Of a stretch of DNA of 64,000 bases, positions 58,759-64,000 are shown piece after piece; the stretch's first letter is position 1, and the number at the start of each line of letters is the position of its first letter. The notes below the pieces were generated by a model. The model saw only the letters and a program-made list of their open reading frames with translations. It ran no database searches and had not been told where the DNA came from. A program made the translations under genes and the position numbers. The stretch lies in the NCBI GenBank assembly GCA_017828975.1, contig JAGAJN010000010.1, forward strand, positions 1 to 64,000. The letters are read 5' to 3'. Source of the DNA: Oscillospiraceae bacterium. GTDB lineage: Bacteria > Bacillota > Clostridia > Oscillospirales > Ruminococcaceae.

Positions 58759-60024
58759 ATGGGTATTGTTAAGGCAATTATGTCATCTGTGGGCGGCGGT
58801 CTTGCCGATCAGTGGCTTGAAGTCATCGAGCCTGACGAAATGAGTGATACCACCGTCCTTGTCAGCGGTGTTCCCGTTCGCAGGGATAAGAGAAACGGCA
58901 ATGTTAAGGGAAACAGCAATATCATCTCAAACGGTTCCGTAGTTCACGTAGGACCTAATATGATGATGCTGCTGGTGGACGGCGGAAAGATCGTTGACTA
59001 TTCCGCACAGGAGGGCTATTACACCGTAAATAACAGCAGCTCTCCCTCAATGTTCAGCGGACAGCTGGGCGACGCCGTTGCGGACACCTTTAACAGAATC
59101 AAGTTCGGCGGCACTCCGTCCCAGAAGCAGCAGGTTTTCTACATAAATCTCCAGGAAATAAAGGGAATAAAGTTCGGCACGCAGTCACCTATCGGCTATT
59201 TCGATAATTTTTATAACGCCGAGCTTTTCCTCCGTGCGAGAGGAATATATTCCATCAAGATCACCGATCCTCTGAAATTCTATACAGAGGCTTGCCCCCG
59301 TTCCGCTTCAAGAGTGGACATCAAGGATATTAACGCACAGTATTATTCCGAGTTCATGGACGCTCTCAGAACTGCTATCAGCCAGATGTCCGTAGACGGC
59401 GTGCGCATCTCCAATATAGGCGCTAAGAGCCGTGAGCTTTCCAAGTATATGGCAACGACCCTTGACGACGACTGGACCGGTCTGAGAGGTATCGAGGTCT
59501 GCTCCGTTGGTATCGAAGCTATCACCTATGACGAGGAGTCCAAGAAGCTTATCAATATGCGCAATCAGGGCGCTATGATGAGCGATCCCACCGTTAGAGA
59601 GGGATTTGTCCAGACCTCCATTGCACAGGGCTTGCAGGCTGCGGGCTCCAACACAGCAGGCGCAGGTCAGGCGTATATGGCAATGGGCATGGGTATGCAG
59701 GGCGCAGGCGGATTTATGAACGCTGCATCTCAGACAAACGCTGCTCAGATGCAGGCTCAGCAGGCTGCTCAGGCACAGGCTCAGGCGGCAGGCGGCTGGG
59801 ATTGCTCCTGCGGTCACAAGGGCAACAACGGTAATTTCTGCGCAAACTGCGGAGCCAAAAAGCCCGCTCCCGCAGGCAGCTGGACCTGTTCCTGCGGTCA
59901 GGTAAATACAGGAAACTTCTGTCAGAACTGCGGCGGAAAAAATCCCGATGCCGCTTGGAAATGCTCCTGCGGTCAGGAAAACAAGGGCAAATTCTGCCAG
60001 AACTGCGGTGCAGCAAGACCGTAA
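58759..60024 (+). CDS. SPFH-domain protein with three zinc ribbons (YdjI-like)
   Basis: 421 aa. An SPFH/band-7-like core fills residues 1-285 (GIVKAIMSSVGGGLADQWLE start, FNRIKFGGTPSQKQQVFYIN). An Ala/Gln/Met-rich stretch follows, then three short zinc ribbons of the form CSCGxxNxGxFCxNCG (about 350, 377 and 403 to the end). It matches the Bacillus YdjI/virion-core-like type, which assembles on membranes and is linked to envelope stress (family knowledge). ATG 58759 has ACGGAGG upstream. It is first of three genes that mirror ydjI-ydjG-ydjH. Confidence 0.9.
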   Translation: MGIVKAIMSSVGGGLADQWLEVIEPDEMSDTTVLVSGVPVRRDKRNGNVKGNSNIISNGSVVHVGPNMMMLLVDGGKIVDYSAQEGYYTVNNSSSPSMFSGQLGDAVADTFNRIKFGGTPSQKQQVFYINLQEIKGIKFGTQSPIGYFDNFYNAELFLRARGIYSIKITDPLKFYTEACPRSASRVDIKDINAQYYSEFMDALRTAISQMSVDGVRISNIGAKSRELSKYMATTLDDDWTGLRGIEVCSVGIEAITYDEESKKLINMRNQGAMMSDPTVREGFVQTSIAQGLQAAGSNTAGAGQAYMAMGMGMQGAGGFMNAASQTNAAQMQAQQAAQAQAQAAGGWDCSCGHKGNNGNFCANCGAKKPAPAGSWTCSCGQVNTGNFCQNCGGKNPDAAWKCSCGQENKGKFCQNCGAARP

Positions 60025-60045
60025 TTTTTGGAATGAGGTTTTTAT

Positions 60046-61110
60046 ATGGATCTGGTACAATATCAATGTCCAAACTGCGGCGGCAGCCTTGAGTTTGACC
60101 CGCAGTCCCAGCAATTCGGTTGCGAATGGTGTATGTCCAAATTCACCGAGGAGGAGATAAAGTCGGTTTTCGCCGATAACGAAAATCACCCCCTTGACAA
60201 GGCAGACCCGCAGACAAAGGCGGCTGACGACGAGTTTGCGTCGGGCAATAATCTCTACGAATGTACCAACTGCGGTGCGGAGATAGTTTCCGACGAAAAT
60301 ACCGCCGCAACCTTCTGCTGCTACTGCCACAGCCCCGTTATGCTGGCGGGACGGCTTTCTGCGGAATATCGTCCGAGCAAGGTCATTCCCTTTAAATTCA
60401 CCAATGAACAGGCGAAAAAGACCTTCAAGGACTGGGCAGGGAAGAAGTGGTTCACTCCCGGCGATTTCACTTCGGCAACTCAGCTTGAAAAGATCACGGG
60501 GCTTTATGTCCCCTTCTGGCTGGCGGACTGCCGTGTGAATGCCACCTTTGACGGTGAGGGTCACATTATCCACACCCACCGCAGCGGCGATTACGAGGTG
60601 ACCGACACAAAGATATTCGCCGTAAGCAGGGCTGCATATATGGAGTATCACGGAATCCCCAACGACGGTGCGTCCAAAATAGAGGACGAACTTATGGAAG
60701 CCATCGAGCCGTTTGATTACAATGAGCTTAAGGATTTTTCAATGTCCTATCTTTCGGGCTTTTATGCGGATAAGTATGACGTTGACAAGGCGGCTGTCCT
60801 TCCGAGGATAAAGAAGCGTCTGGAGGAGGGTGCTGTATCCGCACTGCGAAATACCGTCACAGGCTATTCGGCAGTCACCGAGCGCTCCAAAAACGTCAAC
60901 ATCATCAAGACCGACTGGCAGTATATGCTGCTGCCCGTGTGGTTTATGAATTACAAGTACAACGGTCAGATTTACCAGTTCGTTATGAACGGTCAGACGG
61001 GCAAAATGGCAGGAAAGCTGCCCCTTTCAAAGCCGAAGCTTTTTGCGTTCGGCGTGGGAATTTTCGCCGTTGTCGTCCTTATCATGCTGCTGATAGGAGG
61101 GCTGTTATGA
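60046..61110 (+). CDS. Zinc-ribbon membrane protein (YdjG-like)
   Basis: 354 aa. Two Cys4 ribbons lie at the N-terminus (CPNCGGSLEF with CEWCMS, and CTNCGAEIV with CCYCH). A mixed alpha/beta middle and a single C-terminal membrane helix (about 332-352, LFAFGVGIFAVVVLIMLLIG) complete it. Such proteins are sometimes labelled PriA-like, but no helicase motif is present. ATG 60046 has GAGG upstream. The stop overlaps the next start (TTATGA). It is the partner of the SPFH protein in this operon. Confidence 0.87.
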   Translation: MDLVQYQCPNCGGSLEFDPQSQQFGCEWCMSKFTEEEIKSVFADNENHPLDKADPQTKAADDEFASGNNLYECTNCGAEIVSDENTAATFCCYCHSPVMLAGRLSAEYRPSKVIPFKFTNEQAKKTFKDWAGKKWFTPGDFTSATQLEKITGLYVPFWLADCRVNATFDGEGHIIHTHRSGDYEVTDTKIFAVSRAAYMEYHGIPNDGASKIEDELMEAIEPFDYNELKDFSMSYLSGFYADKYDVDKAAVLPRIKKRLEEGAVSALRNTVTGYSAVTERSKNVNIIKTDWQYMLLPVWFMNYKYNGQIYQFVMNGQTGKMAGKLPLSKPKLFAFGVGIFAVVVLIMLLIGGLL

Positions 61111-61880
61111 AAATTTTGAAAACAGCATTTTCCGTTATCTCGGGAATACTCCTTGCTGCGGCAATGACTGTTTCGGCGGCGGCTTACAACATTACCGTCC
61201 GTGACGATGCGGATTTTTTCACCGATGAAGAGGAAACTCAGATAATTGGAAAGGCAGAGTCCGTGTCCGAAAAGGGCGGCTGGAACGTGCTTATTCTCAC
61301 CGCTGAGGGCGATGTGGGAAAATCGGTTGTGCGTTTTGCAGACGACAGCTACGAAGCCGAAAACGGTGTTAATGCAAGCGGCGTTTGCATCGTGCTTAAT
61401 TCGGATAATCCCGACACATCGGAGCCAGACGTTTACCTCGGTACCTACGGCTCGGCAATTGAGCTTATCACCGATTCGAGGATAGAAAGCTTTCTGGACG
61501 ACTGTTTCCCCTATTACGACAATTACGAGGAAGCAAAGTGCGTTCTGACGGGGCTTGACAGTCTGGAACGGTTTATCGAAGAAGGTCCCGACAATTCCAT
61601 GTTTATCGGTTCGCTGGTGATGGGAGTGATTTTCGGTCTGGTCATCTCAGCAATAACCTGCGGCTGCATTGCATCGTCCTATAAATTCCACGGGACGGTC
61701 AGCGCAAACGCATATCTTGACAGCAGCAGCGTGAATATGTACCGCAAGACCGATATGTTTATGCGTGAAACTCACACAAGGCGCAAGATAGAAAGCAGCT
61801 CTGGCGGCGGTTCTTCGACACACAGCACCTCGGGCGGAGGAAGTGCGGGCGGCGGCGGACGCTCATCATCGCACAGATGA
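61107..61880 (+). CDS. TPM-domain membrane protein (YdjH-like)
   Basis: 257 aa. Signal peptide (to about SAAAY), a TPM domain (about 28-150: VRDDADFFTDEEETQI, GGWNVLILTAEG, GVCIVLNSDN), a membrane helix (about 172-196) and a Ser/Gly-rich tail (GGGSSTHSTSGGGSAGGGGR) ending SSSHR. TPM domains are often called phosphatases, but the activity is unproven in most. ATG 61107 overlaps the preceding stop by 4 bases; GGAGGG lies upstream. The Ser/Gly/His tail is common in this family. Confidence 0.87.
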   Translation: MKILKTAFSVISGILLAAAMTVSAAAYNITVRDDADFFTDEEETQIIGKAESVSEKGGWNVLILTAEGDVGKSVVRFADDSYEAENGVNASGVCIVLNSDNPDTSEPDVYLGTYGSAIELITDSRIESFLDDCFPYYDNYEEAKCVLTGLDSLERFIEEGPDNSMFIGSLVMGVIFGLVISAITCGCIASSYKFHGTVSANAYLDSSSVNMYRKTDMFMRETHTRRKIESSSGGGSSTHSTSGGGSAGGGGRSSSHR

Positions 61881-61907
61881 ATTAAATAAATTTAAGGAGG
61901 TAAAAAT

Positions 61908-62393
61908 ATGAGCAGCAATGCAGAGCTTATCAAGATCGCACAGGGTGTATATGAGAATATCTGTGCAATGCTGGACAGTGAGGATTATCACTATGCCAAG
62001 GACGACGATCGTATGAGAATAAACCTGACAATGCAGGGCGAAGGTATTCCCATAGACATCTATTTTAATGTTGACAGCGAAAGGCAGTTTGTGCAGGTAC
62101 TTTCTCCGCTGCCCTTTACTATCCCCGAAAACAAGCGTGTTGACCTGGCAGTTGCAATTTCTGTCGCAAATGACCACTTTGCTAACGGTTCCTTCGATTT
62201 TAACTTTTCGAGGGGCAAGATCGTTTTCCGCTTGACCTCAAGCTATATCGACAGTATTCTCGGCAGAGAGCTTTTCTACTATATGCTTAGGATCACCATA
62301 ACAACCGTTGACAGATACAGCGACAAGTTTATGATGCTGGGCAAGGGTCTGATGACACTTGATCAGTTCATGGAAGCAGACGCTAACAGATAA
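61908..62393 (+). CDS. YbjN-like small protein
   Basis: 161 aa, cytoplasmic, alpha/beta. VYENICAMLDSEDYHY at the start, a central INLTMQGEGIPIDIYFNVDS and KRVDLAVAISVANDHFANGS, then FDFNFSRGKIVFRLTSS. The strand-helix order and the LAVAISVAND segment resemble the YbjN/type III chaperone-like fold. No activity is known. ATG 61908 has AAGGAGG upstream, 27 bp behind the TPM gene, so it is probably the fourth gene of the operon. Confidence 0.75.
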   Translation: MSSNAELIKIAQGVYENICAMLDSEDYHYAKDDDRMRINLTMQGEGIPIDIYFNVDSERQFVQVLSPLPFTIPENKRVDLAVAISVANDHFANGSFDFNFSRGKIVFRLTSSYIDSILGRELFYYMLRITITTVDRYSDKFMMLGKGLMTLDQFMEADANR

Positions 62394-62432
62394 CAAATCA
62401 TTGTCAGCAGCTTTTGATGCTGAATAATAAAA

Positions 62433-62470
62433 GCCCCCGAAGTTTTTTAGGCTTCGGGGGTTGATTTTTT
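62433..62470 (+). terminator. Terminator of the SPFH operon
   Basis: CCCCCGAAG / CTTCGGGGG stem with a T-rich loop, then TTGATTTTTTT. Confidence 0.83.
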
Positions 62471-62543
62471 TGGTGAATAAGCTTTGTATGAGAATTTTAT
62501 GACTGCGTGTGTGGGGTGGAGAAGTGTTGTTTTAAAATTCCTC

Positions 62544-62573
62544 TTGACATTTTTCAAATTTGGGATGTATAAT
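62544..62573 (+). promoter_or_regulatory. Promoter of the XRE regulator
   Basis: TTGACA (62544-62549), 18 bp, TATAAT (62568-62573). Confidence 0.78.
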
Positions 62574-62575
62574 AT

Positions 62576-62595
62576 ATATGGGATATATACCATAT
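62576..62595. promoter_or_regulatory. Candidate operator of the XRE regulator
   Basis: ATATGG-GATATATA-CCATAT inverted repeat, immediately behind the -10 box and before the ribosome binding site; it fits autorepression. Confidence 0.6.
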
Positions 62596-62612
62596 TACAA
62601 GGAGTGATTATT

Positions 62613-62909
62613 ATGGGTAAAAATTTTCGAGAAACCTTAAAACGACAGCTTGAAAATGACGCCGATCTCCGTAAAGAATACGAAGCACTTTATCCCGAAT
62701 ACGAGCTTGCAAAAATGCTCATTTCCTGCCGCAGCCGCGGAAATCTCACACAAAAACAGCTTTCCGAGCTTACGGGCATAGATCAAGCTGACATTAGCAA
62801 GATCGAAAACGGAAATGCCAATCCCTCTATAAAAACGCTTACTCGTATAGCTTCCGCAATGAATATGACTTTAAAGATAGAATTTGTTCCCAATGCTCAT
62901 AATGTTTGA
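62613..62909 (+). CDS. XRE-family (HigA-like) regulator
   Basis: 98 aa. The helix-turn-helix is NLTQKQLSELTGIDQADISK, then IENGNANPSIKTL (about 48-80), with a final strand MTLKIEFVP as in HigA antitoxins. The N-terminal 40 residues are charged helices. No toxin gene lies upstream or downstream, so it is solitary here. ATG 62613 has AAGGAG upstream; a longer frame to 62484 covers the promoter and is rejected. Autoregulation through the palindrome is likely. Confidence 0.88.
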   Translation: MGKNFRETLKRQLENDADLRKEYEALYPEYELAKMLISCRSRGNLTQKQLSELTGIDQADISKIENGNANPSIKTLTRIASAMNMTLKIEFVPNAHNV

Positions 62910-62947
62910 ATTTTCTGATGAAAAAACCGCCGCTATTTGGTGAATAG

Positions 62948-62996
62948 AACGTTCCGGCTGCAAGGGGGTTACTCTCGCAGTCGGGACGTTTTTTAT
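62948..62996. terminator. Terminator between converging genes
   Basis: AACGTTCCGGCTGC / GCAGTCGGGACGTT stem with G-U pairs and a T-run (TTTTTTATTTTT). Confidence 0.75.
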
Positions 62997-62998
62997 TT

Positions 62999-64000
62999 TT
63001 AAAATCTTACTGTTCCCGAAAATATCTCCCAGCCGTAGTCATTTTCAAAAATGCGCACTTCAATCTCGTTTGTTGAATAATCAATGAGAAAAGGGTAATT
63101 GATAGTGATCGATTCACCCCTATAAATATCCGTATAGGGATTTTCAAAAATAGTTTTGATATACGCTTCTTCTTTCGGCAGAGTGATCTGATACGCCTTG
63201 ACGGTATAGGCTTTTTTGGGGTCTACCCATGTAACGGTAGTATTTGTATAGGTTATGGGAATAATTACACAGGGCTTGTTCGTATTGGTTTCAAAGCTAA
63301 GTTCGGGTGTTCCGAGGGTTATTTGGCAGTAATCGGTATAGCTTGGCTGTTCAGAATAGCTGTCATCATAATAATCATCACTGTAATATGTGTCGTAATC
63401 CTGATATTCGGGCTGATAGTCCGAGATAACGCTTGCATCATAGAACCTGAGATATATGCTGCTTATACCGGCGGAATCCCTTGGGTCAGCCAGATACAGG
63501 TTTGTATAGATATGGGTATCGGAATAATTATCGGAGGTGCAGCCCCACATTGTTTTATTGTAGGTTTTTTCCTCGTTATTCTCTTCATCGTAAGGGTCGC
63601 CTATTTCGGCAATAAGGGTATTAACTATGCCGTCATATACCTCTGCAGCTTTTTCTGTGGAATATTCGGAAATAGGAAGAGAAATATCATAGTTTATTCC
63701 CGTCAGGAAACCATATCCGTAGGTAAAGCTGGCAGTTGCGGGGAGTCCGAAGTAATATGAGGGGCTGTCTGAATAGTAGATATAGTGAGATGGGTCATCA
63801 CCGAGAGAGCCGTTCACATAAAAATCTCCGCCATACTGTTCCTTTGCTGCTGTTTCTTCCATTCCGCAAAACAGTCCGTCCTTTTGAAGCTCTGCGCTTA
63901 TTCTTTCGGGAATTGTGTAGTGCTTTATCGGAGCAGCAGTCGTTTCGGAAACCGTTTGTGTGGTGCTTTCGATTGTATCTATATCCGAAACGGCATTGGT
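62999..64000 (-). CDS. Partial hypothetical extracellular-type protein
   Basis: The frame stays open from the stop at 62999 to the window edge, so the N-terminus is missing (333 codons seen). The visible start is Thr/Ser-rich (STTQTVSETTAAP), like linkers of lipoproteins. A Tyr/Asp/Ser-rich stretch (QDYDTYYSDDYYDDSYSEQP) lies in the middle, and beta strands follow (TLGTPELSFETNTNKPCVII, TVKAYQITLPKEEAYIKTIF). No named domain is recognised. An internal ATG at 63862 exists but is unlikely to be the true start. Confidence 0.75.
   Translation of the reverse strand, partial: TNAVSDIDTIESTTQTVSETTAAPIKHYTIPERISAELQKDGLFCGMEETAAKEQYGGDFYVNGSLGDDPSHYIYYSDSPSYYFGLPATASFTYGYGFLTGINYDISLPISEYSTEKAAEVYDGIVNTLIAEIGDPYDEENNEEKTYNKTMWGCTSDNYSDTHIYTNLYLADPRDSAGISSIYLRFYDASVISDYQPEYQDYDTYYSDDYYDDSYSEQPSYTDYCQITLGTPELSFETNTNKPCVIIPITYTNTTVTWVDPKKAYTVKAYQITLPKEEAYIKTIFENPYTDIYRGESITINYPFLIDYSTNEIEVRIFENDYGWEIFSGTVRF

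Overview
This window comes from a low-to-medium GC Gram-positive bacterium, most likely a Ruminococcus-type member of the Clostridia. That is an inference. It rests on the hrcA-grpE-dnaK-dnaJ heat-shock order with a CIRCE operator, strong AGGAGG-type ribosome binding sites, sigma-A promoters with 16-18 bp spacing, a heterodimeric ABC exporter of clostridial type, homologues of Bacillus ydjGHI, and secreted proteins with proline-threonine or alanine-glutamate linkers. No rRNA, tRNA, CRISPR array, prophage or transposase gene was found. The sequence reads as chromosomal core with interspersed accessory genes and many small repeats.

Layout. 0-5 kb: heat-shock operon on the minus strand, driven from a CIRCE-controlled promoter. 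5.4-9.1 kb: cell wall and metabolism (ddl, murI), a DUF1934 protein and a divergent methionine-synthase-like protein. 9-15.7 kb: an accessory block with a WYL-domain regulator and three members of an uncharacterised repeat-protein family (a fourth member is at 29 kb). 15.8-18.5 kb: a MoxR AAA ATPase with a VWA-domain partner. 18.6-19.3 kb: a gene-free element built of nested inverted repeats. 19.4-26.1 kb: an AddB/AddA-like nuclease-helicase pair and a metallophosphoesterase. 26.2-28.9 kb: a minus-strand operon of clpP, a CbxX/SpoVK-type AAA ATPase whose last residues are Ile-Gly-Phe, and an acidic zinc-ribbon protein. 30.6-35.9 kb: a polytopic membrane protein and a large FecR/InlB-repeat surface protein behind a predicted c-di-GMP riboswitch. 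36-42.5 kb: patatin, metG, a predicted small RNA, a TetR-ABC efflux operon and an amidohydrolase. 42.7-50.2 kb: a membrane diguanylate cyclase, tandem DUF3592 proteins, an EamA permease and a two-gene ABC exporter with an attenuator-like leader. 50.3-53.6 kb: two related helical-repeat proteins. 53.9-58.6 kb: six secreted proteins sharing a PxTGN plus hydrophobic plus KKR C-terminus. 58.7-62.4 kb: SPFH, zinc-ribbon, TPM-domain and YbjN-like proteins. The right end holds a solitary XRE regulator and a partial hypothetical protein.

How the parts connect. The c-di-GMP riboswitch on the adhesin-like gene and the GGDEF cyclase 7 kb away suggest surface attachment under c-di-GMP control, although nothing links these two genes directly. 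The ClpP-AAA-zinc-ribbon operon looks like a self-contained, possibly undescribed proteolysis module. Intergenic DNA is rich in three repeat types: 7-bp-period AACACTC/AACTTTC arrays, a ~100-bp element with terminal inverted repeats lying directly behind stop codons, and GGTGTTCCCC hairpins. Together with the 19-kb nested inverted-repeat element, these are the least explained structures here.
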